A model generated the notes under the pieces. The model was not told where the DNA came from. It searched no databases and saw only the letters and a list, made by a program, of their open reading frames with translations. The position numbers and the translations under genes were made by a program. Of a stretch of 14,497 bases of DNA, positions 1 through 7,764 are shown piece after piece; positions within the stretch are counted from its first letter, which is position 1; each line of letters begins with the position of its first letter. This DNA is from an uncultured Actinotalea sp. (lineage in GTDB: Bacteria; Actinomycetota; Actinomycetes; Actinomycetales; Cellulomonadaceae), in contig NZ_CAMPHH010000058.1 of NCBI RefSeq assembly GCF_946885855.1, positions 1 to 14,497 of the forward strand. Direction: 5' to 3'.

Positions 1-73
1 ACAGGTGCTCATCCCCGCCGGTCCGGCCCCGCTCGCCGCCCTGCGCTCGCTCGGCCGCGTGATCGGGGGCTGA
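1..73 (+). CDS. C-terminal end of an unidentified plus-strand gene (partial)
   Basis: An open frame enters from the left edge and ends at the TGA at 71-73. The 23 visible residues end in ...SLGRVIGG and are rich in Ala, Gly, Leu and Pro, with G/C third positions like the neighbouring genes. I do not recognise the protein from so short a tail. The gene is convergent with the HAD phosphatase, and its stop codon lies at the base of the hairpin at 72-104, which supports this as a real gene end. The reading frame is an inference. Confidence 0.5.
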   Translation, partial: QVLIPAGPAPLAALRSLGRVIGG

Positions 74-104
74 AGCCGCCCGCGGCGCGGCATCGGGCGG
101 CTTC
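72..104. terminator. Hairpin between convergent genes, probable bidirectional terminator
   Basis: Positions 72-82 (GAAGCCGCCCG) and 94-104 (CGGGCGGCTTC) are perfect reverse complements, giving an 11-bp stem with an 11-nt loop. It lies in the 52-nt gap between the stop of the plus-strand gene (73) and the stop of the minus-strand HAD gene (126), where a shared terminator is expected. There is no real T-tract on either side, only TT at the stem end. This fits U-poor actinobacterial terminators but lowers certainty. Confidence 0.6.
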
Positions 105-125
105 GCCGACCAGGCGGCGCCGGGG

Positions 126-1004
126 TCAGCGCGCCGGCAGCGGTGCCACGCCGGGCAGCTGGATCCCGAGGAGGCCTGCGATCGTCCGGACCACGCCGTC
201 CTCGGTGTGCGACGGGGCCACGAACCGGGCCCGCTCGAGCACCGCGGGGTGGGCGTTGGCCATCGCGAAGGACAGCCCGGCCGCGTCGAGCATCTCCAGG
301 TCGTTGAGGTAGTCGCCGAAGGCCATCGTCTGCGCGGGCGTGATCCCGTACGCCTCCTGCAGCCGGCGCACCGCGGCGCCCTTGTGCGTGCTCGCGCCGA
401 GCACGTCGACCCAGTGAGCGCTCGAGACGACCACCTGGTGGGTGTCGCTGAACGACGCCAGGGCCGGGGCGACCGTCCGCTCCGCGGAGCCGAAGTCGAA
501 CACGGCGATCTTCAGCACGTCGTCGTCCACCGCGAGGACGTCGTCGACCTCGGTCAGCAGCGTGTAGTACCGGTCGGCCTGCTCCCGGAACGCCGCGTCG
601 CGCCGCTCCACGTAGGCCGAGGCCTTGCCGCAGACGACGACGCCGACGTCCGCACCCGAGTCCGCCAGCCCGCGGACCGCGCCGACGACGCCGCGGACCA
701 CGTCGGGCTCGAGGCAGTCCGAGCTGATCTCGCGGCCCTCGTGGACGACGTAGGCCCCGTTCTCGGCGATGAACGGCAGAGCCGCACCGGCCTCGCCGAA
801 GCGCGCCGCCAGGTTGGCGTACTGCCGGCCGCTCGCCGGGCAGAAGAGCACGCCGCGGCGGGCGAGCTCCTCGAGCAGCGGCCAGAGCGCGGCCGGCACC
901 CGGTGCTCCGCGTCCAGCAGCGTCCCGTCCATGTCGACGGTGACGAGCCGGACGTCGGCGACGTCCTCGGGCGCGGGCAGGACGAGGTCCGGGGCGAGGG
1001 TCAT
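126..1004 (-). CDS. Cof-type HAD-superfamily phosphatase
   Basis: This is a haloacid dehalogenase-fold hydrolase of the Cof/IIB type, a cytoplasmic enzyme that typically removes phosphate from sugar phosphates or similar metabolites through an aspartyl-phosphate intermediate. All four HAD motifs are visible. Motif I is DMDGTLLD, with nucleophile D24 and general acid D26. Motif II is PASGR (S58), the motif III lysine is K208 in THKGAAV, and motif IV is GDYLND at 230-235. The length of 292 aa is normal for the family. The start is uncertain: I chose the ATG at 1004, which has GGCGGA upstream; another in-frame ATG at 1022 would add six residues (MADNGG). The gene lies 26 nt after the dimethylargininase gene and is probably cotranscribed with it. 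The substrate cannot be told from sequence. Confidence 0.9.
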   Translation of the reverse strand: MTLAPDLVLPAPEDVADVRLVTVDMDGTLLDAEHRVPAALWPLLEELARRGVLFCPASGRQYANLAARFGEAGAALPFIAENGAYVVHEGREISSDCLEPDVVRGVVGAVRGLADSGADVGVVVCGKASAYVERRDAAFREQADRYYTLLTEVDDVLAVDDDVLKIAVFDFGSAERTVAPALASFSDTHQVVVSSAHWVDVLGASTHKGAAVRRLQEAYGITPAQTMAFGDYLNDLEMLDAAGLSFAMANAHPAVLERARFVAPSHTEDGVVRTIAGLLGIQLPGVAPLPAR

Positions 1005-1030
1005 CCCACCATTGTCCGCCATCGCGGCGG

Positions 1031-1804
1031 TCAGGTCCCGGGCAGCTCCCGCACGCGCACGGACAGGCAGGTCACGCAGCCCTCGAGCTTCTCGTACTCC
1101 GAGATGTCGACGGGTACCGGCGTCCATCCGAGCCCCGCGAGGAGCTCGGCCGTGCGGGGGGCGGACGCCGACATCAGCAGGCGCCCCTCCCCCAGGTCCA
1201 CGACAGCGGTGCCGTGCTCCTCGGGTACGGGCAGGAAACGTGGGAAGAGCCGCGGCTCGTCGACGACCGGCTCGTAGCCGATGACGGTGCCGTCCGGCAG
1301 GGCCGTGACCGCCGTCTTGAGGTGCAGCACGCGCGTGACCGGCACGGCCACGACGGTCGCGCCGAGCGGGTCGAGCACGGCCCGCAGCTGCGCGACGGCT
1401 GCCGCGTTCGTCCGGTCGCTGCGCCCGACGTAGACGGTGTCCCCCACCTTGAGGACGTCCCCGCCGTCGAGCGCCGCCGGGGCGACCAGGTGGACGAGGC
1501 GGGCCCCGAGACCGCGGAGCACCTCCGCGGTCGCGGCCTCCTCGCCGCGGCGGCTCGGGTGACCCGGCCGCGCGACGACGGCGGTGCCCCGGAACATCAC
1601 CACCGTGTCCTCGACGAAGACGCTGTCGGGGTGCTCCGGCGACGGGGGCACCTCGCGGACGTCCCAGCCGGCGTCCCGCAGGGCCGTGACGTAGCCGTCC
1701 CACTGCGCGACCGCGCTGTCCAGGTCGACGGGGACGCGATCGATGTGCTCGACGACGCCCTCGGTCAGGCGCGGCGAGGGGCGGCGGACGAGGGCGGTGC
1801 GCAT
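1031..1804 (-). CDS. Dimethylargininase-family amidinohydrolase (DDAH-like)
   Basis: This protein belongs to the guanidine-modifying amidinotransferase/deiminase superfamily. DDAH enzymes hydrolyse N-omega-methylated arginine to citrulline and a methylamine through a catalytic cysteine. Visible landmarks are SVFVEDT (E65, D66), LDGGDVL (acidic residue D113), GRSDRTN (127-133), HLKT with catalytic H161, and a C-terminal GCVTCLS with the likely nucleophile C246. The length of 257 aa matches bacterial DDAH. The start is the ATG at 1804, because AGGAGAG lies 4 nt upstream; a longer in-frame start at 1822 has no such site. There is no signal peptide. The gene follows dnaG by 54 nt. An arginine deiminase is less likely because those proteins are about 400 aa. 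Whether it acts on methylarginine, or on another guanidino or amidino compound, is inference. Confidence 0.88.
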   Translation of the reverse strand: MRTALVRRPSPRLTEGVVEHIDRVPVDLDSAVAQWDGYVTALRDAGWDVREVPPSPEHPDSVFVEDTVVMFRGTAVVARPGHPSRRGEEAATAEVLRGLGARLVHLVAPAALDGGDVLKVGDTVYVGRSDRTNAAAVAQLRAVLDPLGATVVAVPVTRVLHLKTAVTALPDGTVIGYEPVVDEPRLFPRFLPVPEEHGTAVVDLGEGRLLMSASAPRTAELLAGLGWTPVPVDISEYEKLEGCVTCLSVRVRELPGT

Positions 1805-1808
1805 CGGG

Positions 1809-1815
1809 CTCTCCT
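1809..1815 (-). promoter_or_regulatory. Ribosome binding site deciding the dimethylargininase start
   Basis: The minus strand reads AGGAGAG, ending 4 nt before the ATG at 1804. This is the only good Shine-Dalgarno site near the gene start and favours MRTALV over the upstream ATG. Confidence 0.75.
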
Positions 1816-1858
1816 GGATCATCCGGGCCGGTCCGGCCTGCGGTGCGTACGGGGTGGC

Positions 1859-3823
1859 TCAGGCCTCCTGGCGCAGGGCACGCCGGCTGCTCTCCAGCGC
1901 GATGAGGTCGGCGAAGGCCGCCTGGTAGGCGTCCGCCTCGCGCTGCGGGTCCATCCGCTGCAGCCGCCCGCGCAGGTCGGCGATCTGCCGCGTCATCCCG
2001 AGGTCGACCAGCGCGGTGACCACGCCGCGCACGTACCCGTCGACGGCGTCCGGCCGGTCCTCGGGCAGGGGCGTCACGGCCAGCTCGAGGACGAGGGGCT
2101 GCACCGGGAGGGCGGCCTCCTCGCGCACGCGCTCCACCCACGCCGCCGGCGACTCCCCCGCCGCGGAGCCGAGCCCCCCGGCCGCCCGGATCGCCTCGTG
2201 CACCGCCCGGAACGCCGGGACGGTGAAGGCGTCCGCGGACAGCTCGTCCACCGCCGCGGCGTCGACGGCGCCCGGCTGCTGCAGGAGCACCTCCAGGGCG
2301 TTGCGCTCGAGCTTGGCCACCGGGTCGGTGCGGTCCGGAGCGACGAGGCGGGGCCGCGCCGGGGCGCCGTCGGGCCCCGCACCGCCCGGGCGCTCGCCCG
2401 GTCCGGGCATGGTCGGGTGCCGACGGTCCGCGCCGGCACCCGCGGGACCGCCGTCGCGGGTCCGGCGACCCGCCGCGGTGACCTCACGCAGCACGGTGTC
2501 CGCCTCCATGCCCAGCCATCCCGCGAGCATCCGGCCGTACTCCGGCCGCAGGGCCGCGTCCCGGATGCCCGCGACCACCGGCGCCGACTCGCGCAGCGCG
2601 GCCACCCGTCCCTCGGCGGTGTCGAGGTCGTGGCGGCGCAGGGTCGAGCGGATGACGAACTCGAACAGCGGCTGGCGACCGGCCACGAGGGCCTGCACGG
2701 CGTCCGGGCCCTTCTCCTGCCGCAGCTCGCACGGGTCCATGCCGCTCGGCTCGACCGCCACGAACGTCTGGGCGTAGAACTTCTGGTCCTCCCCGAAGGC
2801 GCGCAGCGCGGCCTTCTGGCCCGCCGCGTCGCCGTCGAAGGTGAAGATCACCTCGCCGCCCACCGACGTGCCCGAGGCGAGCTGCACCCCGCCGCCCGCG
2901 GAGGTGTCCCCGAGCAGCCGCCGGACGATCCGCGCGTGGTCGGCACCGAAGGCGGTCCCGCAGGTGGCGACCGCCGTCGGCACGCCGGACAGGTGCGCGG
3001 CCATGACGTCCGTGTAGCCCTCGACGACGACGACCTGCCGCCGCTTGGCGATCTCGCGCTTGGCCAGGTCGATGCCGTAGAGGACCTGCGCCTTCTTGTA
3101 CAGCGCCGTCTCCGGGCTGTTGAGGTACTTCGGCCCCTGGTCCTCCTCGAGCAGGCGCCGCGCTCCGAACCCGACGACGTCGCCCGTGACGTCCCGGATC
3201 GGCCACACCAGGCGCCCGCGGAACCGGTCGTACAGTCCGCGGTTGCCCTGGCTCATGAGACCCGACGCGGTCAGCTCCGCCTCGGTGAACCCCTTGGCCC
3301 GCAGGTGGCGCAGCAGGTGGTCCCAGCCCTGCGGCGCGAAGCCGACCCCGAACTGCTCTGCCGCGGAGCGGTCGAACCCGCGCTCGGCCAGGAACTGCCG
3401 GCCGACGGCGGCCTCGGGCGTGAGCAGCTGCTCCGCGTAGTACGCGGCCGCGTGGCGGTGCGCCTCGAGCATCCGCTGCCGGCGCCCGGGCTCCTCCCCG
3501 GGACGGACCGTGCCGCCCTCCTCGTACCGCAGCTGCACGCTCACCCGGCCCGCGAGGTGCTCCACGGCCTCCGTGAAACCCAGCCCGTCGATCTTCTGCA
3601 CGAAGGAGATGACGTCGCCGCCCTCGCTGCAGCCGAAGCAGTGCCAGTAGCCGACCTGCGGGCGGACGTGGAAGGACGGCGTGCGCTCGTCGTGGAAGGG
3701 GCACAGACCCTTGAGCGACCCGACGCCCGCGGGCTTGAGCGTCACGTGCTCGCCGACGACGTCCTCGATCCGGGCACGCTCGCGGACGCTCGCCACGTCC
3801 TCGCGTCGGATCCGGCCTGCCAC
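1859..3823 (-). CDS. dnaG: DNA primase DnaG
   Basis: DnaG makes the short RNA primers for lagging-strand and restart synthesis at the replication fork, working with the DnaB helicase. The N-terminal CHC2 zinc finger is complete, with C41, H44, C62 and C65 in CPFHDER...HCFGC. The catalytic core follows. Its Toprim domain carries EGYTDV at 268-273 and the metal-binding FDGDAAG at 329-335, then MDPCELR and PLFEFVIR. A Pro/Gly/Arg-rich linker leads to the C-terminal helicase-interaction region. The length of 654 aa is normal for actinobacteria. The start is a GTG giving MAGRIRREDV, the usual N-terminus in this phylum, although no strong ribosome binding site precedes it. The gene starts 9 nt after the dgt stop codon, the classic dgt-dnaG order. 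A Gly/Ser-rich stretch sits just before FDGDAAG. Confidence 0.98.
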   Translation of the reverse strand: MAGRIRREDVASVRERARIEDVVGEHVTLKPAGVGSLKGLCPFHDERTPSFHVRPQVGYWHCFGCSEGGDVISFVQKIDGLGFTEAVEHLAGRVSVQLRYEEGGTVRPGEEPGRRQRMLEAHRHAAAYYAEQLLTPEAAVGRQFLAERGFDRSAAEQFGVGFAPQGWDHLLRHLRAKGFTEAELTASGLMSQGNRGLYDRFRGRLVWPIRDVTGDVVGFGARRLLEEDQGPKYLNSPETALYKKAQVLYGIDLAKREIAKRRQVVVVEGYTDVMAAHLSGVPTAVATCGTAFGADHARIVRRLLGDTSAGGGVQLASGTSVGGEVIFTFDGDAAGQKAALRAFGEDQKFYAQTFVAVEPSGMDPCELRQEKGPDAVQALVAGRQPLFEFVIRSTLRRHDLDTAEGRVAALRESAPVVAGIRDAALRPEYGRMLAGWLGMEADTVLREVTAAGRRTRDGGPAGAGADRRHPTMPGPGERPGGAGPDGAPARPRLVAPDRTDPVAKLERNALEVLLQQPGAVDAAAVDELSADAFTVPAFRAVHEAIRAAGGLGSAAGESPAAWVERVREEAALPVQPLVLELAVTPLPEDRPDAVDGYVRGVVTALVDLGMTRQIADLRGRLQRMDPQREADAYQAAFADLIALESSRRALRQEA

Positions 3824-3832
3824 GCCGTGAGT

Positions 3833-5152
3833 CTAGGGCCGCGGGCCGCGCTCCCGGCCGCCGTCCCGCACCATCCGCGCGTGCCACTCCGCGGCGCTGA
3901 CGTCCGTCAACGACGCGACCTGGTCCACGACGACCCGCAGCCGCGCGGCGTCGTCGGGCGCCACGGCCCAGTCCGCCGCGAACGCTGGCTCGAGGGACGC
4001 GGGGGCCCGGTCGGCCACGACCTGCACGAGGTCCGCGATGACCTCCCGCTGCCGCCGGTAGAGGGGCTCGGACTCGCGCGGTGCCATGACGTACGCGACC
4101 GCGAGGCCCTTGAGCACGAGGATCTCCGCGACGGTCTCGCGCGGCACGACGAGCCGGGCCGCGTACCGCGTGAGCGGACCGGGGCCGTACCGCTCCCGGG
4201 TCGCGACGATCGCCGCGCCGCAGAACCGGCCGATGAGCTGGCTCGTCATGTCCTTGAGCGCGGCGAGGCCGCGTCGGCTGCCGTCGTGGCCCCGGACCCA
4301 CTCCTCGGCGCGCCGCAGCCGGTCCATCGCGGCGAGGAGCTCCCCGTCCTCCGCCTGCCCCCCGAACCAGGTGCGCGTCTCGGCGAGCACGCGCGCCCGG
4401 GCGTCGTCGTCGTCGAGCACCTCCAGGGCGAGGCGCCCGCCGACGACGGCGTCCTCGACGTCGTGGACGCTGTAGGAGACGTCGTCGGCGAGGTCCATGA
4501 CCTCCGCCTCGAGGCAGCGCACGCTCGCCGGGGCGCCCTCGCGCAGCCAGGCGAAGACCTCCAGGTCGTCCGCGTACACGCCGAACTTCCCCGACGGCGT
4601 GCCGTCCGGGCGTCGCGGCGCGTCGGCCGGGCCCCACGGGTACTTCACCGACGCGTCCAGGCTCGCCCGGGTGAGGTTCAGCCCGGCCGCCCGGCCCGTG
4701 GCCCGGTCCACGACCTTCGGCTCCAGCCGGGTGAGCAGGCGCAGCGTCTGCGCGTTCCCCTCGAAGCCTCCGATGCCCGCCGCCACCTGGGCCAGCGCGC
4801 GCTCCCCGTTGTGCCCGAACGGCGGGTGCCCCAGGTCGTGCGCGAGGCAGGCGGCGTCGACGACGTCGGGGTCGCACCCCAGCGCCTTGCCGAGCTCGCG
4901 GCCCACCTGCGCGACCTCGAGGGTGTGCGTGAGGCGCGTCCGGACGAAGTCGTCCGTCGCCGGCCCGAGGACCTGCGTCTTCGCGCCGAGGCGGCGCAGC
5001 GCGGCGGAGTGCACGATCCGGGCGCGGTCGCGCTCGAAGGGCGTCCGCCCCTTGCTCTTGGGGGCCTCGGCGCACCAGCGCTCGCGGTCCGCGGCCGAGT
5101 ACGCGCCGACGGGCGGGCCGGTGACCGGCAGGCCGTCGGCGGGTGCGCTCAC
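3833..5152 (-). CDS. dgt: Deoxyguanosinetriphosphate triphosphohydrolase (HD-domain dNTPase)
   Basis: Dgt-type enzymes hydrolyse dNTPs, classically dGTP, to the deoxynucleoside and tripolyphosphate. They help balance nucleotide pools in the cytoplasm. The protein opens with the family signature KSKGRTPFERDRARIVHSAALRRL (residues 32-55) and the dNTP-contacting KTQV. The HD metal site follows: H76 in RLTHTLEV, H105-D106 in AHDLGHPPFGHNGE, and MDLADDVSYS from residue 219, which supplies the last aspartate. The length of 439 aa is typical. The start is the GTG at 5152, with AGGG about eight bases upstream. The gene begins 9 nt after the acetyltransferase stop and ends 9 nt before dnaG, so translation and transcription are probably linked in the order acetyltransferase-dgt-dnaG. 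The exact dNTP preference cannot be read from the sequence. Confidence 0.96.
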   Translation of the reverse strand: MSAPADGLPVTGPPVGAYSAADRERWCAEAPKSKGRTPFERDRARIVHSAALRRLGAKTQVLGPATDDFVRTRLTHTLEVAQVGRELGKALGCDPDVVDAACLAHDLGHPPFGHNGERALAQVAAGIGGFEGNAQTLRLLTRLEPKVVDRATGRAAGLNLTRASLDASVKYPWGPADAPRRPDGTPSGKFGVYADDLEVFAWLREGAPASVRCLEAEVMDLADDVSYSVHDVEDAVVGGRLALEVLDDDDARARVLAETRTWFGGQAEDGELLAAMDRLRRAEEWVRGHDGSRRGLAALKDMTSQLIGRFCGAAIVATRERYGPGPLTRYAARLVVPRETVAEILVLKGLAVAYVMAPRESEPLYRRQREVIADLVQVVADRAPASLEPAFAADWAVAPDDAARLRVVVDQVASLTDVSAAEWHARMVRDGGRERGPRP

Positions 5153-5161
5153 GCCAGCACC

Positions 5162-5956
5162 CTAACCAGCAGCGACGGCCCGGGTGCGGGCGAACCACGG
5201 CGCGGCGAAGTCGACGAGCGCACGCTGGTCCATGAGGTGCGCCCGAGCCGCCCCGACCGTGCCGGTCGTGACGCCGCCCTGTGCGGCGAACGCCTCGCCC
5301 AGCGCCACGAAGTCCTCGTCGTCGACCCACGGCTCCTCGAAGGTCACCCACTGCCGGCGCCCGCCGACCAGCAGCGGCGCGCCGTTGGCGAGGGTCCGCA
5401 CCGGCAGCCCGGACCGCGCCTCCGCCAGGTGCAGGGACGTGTTCTTGTCGAAGCCGACGCCGAGCAGGAGCACCTGGGCGTCCTGGCGGTACAGCGCCGC
5501 GAGGGGCGACCCCTCGCCGACCGGGTCCTCGAGGCGGTGCTCCGCGAGGAGCTCCGCCGCGAGCGGTCCCCGGGCGACGAAGCTGCGGTGCGGGTGCGCG
5601 CTGCGCAGCGTCCCCGGGCGCGTGCGCAGCGCCTCGACGACGGCGCCCATCGTCCGGGTCGGCGTCCATGCCGGGTCGTACGCGGGCAGCGCGGCGCGGA
5701 CGGCGTCCCAGGTGTCCTCCGGCACGCGCGGGTCACGGAGGTACGCCGGGTCGCACAGCTGCCAGGACTGGCTGGGCATGACGAGCGTGCCGTCCTCGCC
5801 GAGCACCGCCTCGAGCGCCAGGACGACGACCTGCTCGCCGCCGACCACCCAGCCCAGCGCGGACAGGCTCGTGTGCGCGACGAGCACCCCACCGGGGCGG
5901 ACGCCGAGCGCGCGCAGGTCCGCGGCGAGGTCGTCGACGAGGACGGGTCGGGTCAC
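5162..5956 (-). CDS. AAC(3)-family aminoglycoside-type N-acetyltransferase
   Basis: This is a member of the antibiotic N-acetyltransferase family (Antibiotic_NAT, AAC(3)), which transfers acetyl from acetyl-CoA to the 3-amino group of aminoglycosides or to other amines. Family landmarks run in order: HTSLSALGWVVGG (28-40), GTLVMPSQSW, TPTRTMGAVVE, RSAHPHRSF (H121-F126), SPLAALY and LLLGVGFDKNTSLHLAE. The 264-aa length is normal. The start is the GTG at 5956, which overlaps the amylase stop as GTGA and has GGAGG 5 nt upstream. A much longer upstream open frame only shadows the amylase gene. Dgt begins 9 nt downstream. Base composition matches the neighbours, and there are no mobile-element traces, so it looks like a resident chromosomal gene. 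Whether it confers drug resistance is unknown; many family members act on other substrates. Confidence 0.9.
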   Translation of the reverse strand: MTRPVLVDDLAADLRALGVRPGGVLVAHTSLSALGWVVGGEQVVVLALEAVLGEDGTLVMPSQSWQLCDPAYLRDPRVPEDTWDAVRAALPAYDPAWTPTRTMGAVVEALRTRPGTLRSAHPHRSFVARGPLAAELLAEHRLEDPVGEGSPLAALYRQDAQVLLLGVGFDKNTSLHLAEARSGLPVRTLANGAPLLVGGRRQWVTFEEPWVDDEDFVALGEAFAAQGGVTTGTVGAARAHLMDQRALVDFAAPWFARTRAVAAG

Positions 5957-7764
5957 GGGAGCCTCCAGACGGTGAGGGCCGGACCGGCCCCGGGGACGAG
6001 GGTGCGGCCGTCCGCGGCACGGACGGGTCCCGGTCCGTGGAGCGCCTCGGGCGGGCCGCCGCGCAAGAGCTCCGGCGGCAAGGGTGCGCCCGACCACGGC
6101 GCGCGGGCGGCGACGACGAGGACCCGCTCGTCGGCGGTCTCCCGCAGGTAGGCGACGACGTCGTCCTCCGCGAGCCACCAGCGCAGGCCGCCGTGCCGCA
6201 GCGCGCGCGAGCCCCGGCGCAGCCCGATGAGGGTCCGGTAGAGCGCGAAGGTCGCGTCGTCCCAGTCGTCAGGCCGGTCCCACGGCATCGTCACGCGGGC
6301 GTGCTCGCCCGTGGTACCGGTGGCGCCCACCTCGTCACCCGCGAAGATCATGGGCGTTCCGGGGTACGTGAGGAGCAGCCCGACGGCGACCTCGAGCATC
6401 GCCGGGCTCTCGACGAGCGTCCGGACCCGGGCGGTGTCGTGCGAGCCGAGGAGGTTCCACTGCGCGGCGGTCACGGTCCACGGCAGCACGGCGGCGAACT
6501 CGCGCATCGTGGCCACCGCGGCCCCGCCGGGGCGTCGGGCCCGCCGCACCGGCAGCCCGAGCACCGGCTGGTCGGTGCCCGCCGGGGCCGTCCAGCCCCA
6601 CACCGGGCGGGTGAAGCCGTTGTAGTTCATGTTCGCGTGCCACCCGTCGCCGGGCAGGTCGCCGCTCGCGTCGTGGAAGTGCTCGCTGATGACGAGCGCG
6701 TCGGGGCGGACCGCTGTGGCCGTCCGTCGCACCCGGCGCGCGACGTCGTGCGTACGGTCCTGGTCGCGGTACCGCCCGGTCATGTTCGCGACGTCGATCC
6801 GCCAGCCGTCGAGGGCGAACGGCTCGCGCAGCCAGCGGCCGATGACGGAGTCGGGCCCGTCCACGAGCCGGTCGGCCAGCGCCGCGGAGGCGTGGTCGAG
6901 CTTGGGCAGGCTCGCGTGGCCCAGCCAGCCGACGTAGCCGTCCTCGGTCCACAGGTAGAAGGACGCCTCCTGGCCCGCCCGGTCCGCCTGGGCGCGGCGG
7001 AACCACTCGTGCCCCGCTCCGGTGTGGTTCGTCGTGAGGTCGCCCACGAGCCGCAGCCCGCGGGCGTGCACCGCCCGGGACAGGGAGACCAGCGCCTCGT
7101 CCCCGCCCAGCAGCGGGTCGACGTGGTCGAAGGTGCTCGCGTCGTAGCGGTGGTTGGACCGCCCGGGGAAGAACGGCGTGAGGTAGAGGACGTCCACGCC
7201 CAGGCGCTCGAGGTGGTCCAGCCGCTGCTCGATCCCGGCCAGGTCACCGCCGTACAGCTGCTGCCCCACCCCGGGGCCGGCGGCCAGCGGCTCGTCCCCC
7301 CAGGCGGCCGCGACCGCCCAGTCGGGCCACGGCCGGTCGACCCCGGAGCGCGCGAACCGGTCGGGGAAGACCTGGTAGACGACGGCGTCGCGGGCCCACT
7401 CGGGCGCGCCCGGGTGGACGGTCAGCCGGAAGTCCGCGGCGTCGGGGACGTCGCGGCCGTGCAGCCCGGTGCCGTTGAGCCAGCGGTATCCAGCGGGCTC
7501 GTCCAGCAGGAACCGGTACGGCGTGACCGGGTTGTGGACCTCGACCTCCGCCACGTACCAGCGCTCGTGCTCGTCCTCCCGGTCGAGCCGGGCGGGTGCG
7601 ACCTCCGGCTCCCCGTCACGCACGGTCCGCAGGTGGACCGCTCGCGCGGTGGAGCCGGAGGGCACCCGGACCCGGACGGGCACGCGGTCCCCCAGCGCCG
7701 GCGTGCCCGCCGGGACGTACAGCTCGCTCCCGTCGTGGTGCGCCTCCGGGGAGCGGTGCCTCAT
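5953..7764 (-). CDS. GH13 alpha-amylase/neopullulanase-like glycosidase, cytoplasmic
   Basis: This is a 603-aa glycoside hydrolase family 13 enzyme that probably cuts imported maltodextrins at alpha-1,4 bonds. Roughly the first 120 residues resemble a beta-sandwich N-domain of the neopullulanase/maltogenic amylase type. The TIM barrel then begins at DAVVYQVFPDRFA, with YGGDLAGI and DLTTNHTG. The catalytic triad is intact: nucleophile D324 in GWRIDVANM, acid/base E361 in ISEHFHD, and D443 in GSHDTAR. A short beta domain ends the protein. There is no signal peptide, so it acts in the cytoplasm on what MalEFG import. The ATG at 7764 overlaps the malG stop as ATGA, and the stop overlaps the acetyltransferase start as GTGA. 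The ribosome binding site is weak, which fits coupling to malG. The exact specificity (neopullulanase, cyclomaltodextrinase or maltogenic amylase) is inference. Confidence 0.92.
   Translation of the reverse strand: MRHRSPEAHHDGSELYVPAGTPALGDRVPVRVRVPSGSTARAVHLRTVRDGEPEVAPARLDREDEHERWYVAEVEVHNPVTPYRFLLDEPAGYRWLNGTGLHGRDVPDAADFRLTVHPGAPEWARDAVVYQVFPDRFARSGVDRPWPDWAVAAAWGDEPLAAGPGVGQQLYGGDLAGIEQRLDHLERLGVDVLYLTPFFPGRSNHRYDASTFDHVDPLLGGDEALVSLSRAVHARGLRLVGDLTTNHTGAGHEWFRRAQADRAGQEASFYLWTEDGYVGWLGHASLPKLDHASAALADRLVDGPDSVIGRWLREPFALDGWRIDVANMTGRYRDQDRTHDVARRVRRTATAVRPDALVISEHFHDASGDLPGDGWHANMNYNGFTRPVWGWTAPAGTDQPVLGLPVRRARRPGGAAVATMREFAAVLPWTVTAAQWNLLGSHDTARVRTLVESPAMLEVAVGLLLTYPGTPMIFAGDEVGATGTTGEHARVTMPWDRPDDWDDATFALYRTLIGLRRGSRALRHGGLRWWLAEDDVVAYLRETADERVLVVAARAPWSGAPLPPELLRGGPPEALHGPGPVRAADGRTLVPGAGPALTVWRLP
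5962..5966 (-). promoter_or_regulatory. Ribosome binding site for the acetyltransferase, inside the amylase gene
   Basis: The minus strand reads GGAGG, 5 nt before the GTG at 5956 and within the last codons of the amylase gene. With the GTGA stop/start overlap it fixes the start and points to translational coupling. Confidence 0.75.

Noticed and set aside
1826..1838. GGCCGGTCCGGCC palindrome between dnaG and the dimethylargininase as a terminator
   Set aside because: As RNA it gives only a 5-bp stem with a 3-nt loop and no T-tract. It could be chance in GC-rich DNA.
126..2141. A 671-codon minus-strand frame that would extend the HAD phosphatase at its N-terminus
   Set aside because: The extra part runs through the dimethylargininase and the end of dnaG in a different frame and is Arg/Pro/Gly-rich. 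The HAD domain starts properly at 1004 or 1022.
5162..5956. Acquired aminoglycoside resistance cassette
   Set aside because: No integrase, insertion sequence, repeats or composition change flank the gene, and it is embedded by 4-nt overlap and 9-nt spacing in a chromosomal operon.
1214..6151. A 1645-codon plus-strand open frame antisense to dnaG, dgt and the acetyltransferase
   Set aside because: Its residues are a low-complexity Arg/Ala/Gly/Val/His/Leu mix with no domain, and it spans several certain minus-strand genes. Long antisense frames are a common artefact of high G/C third positions.
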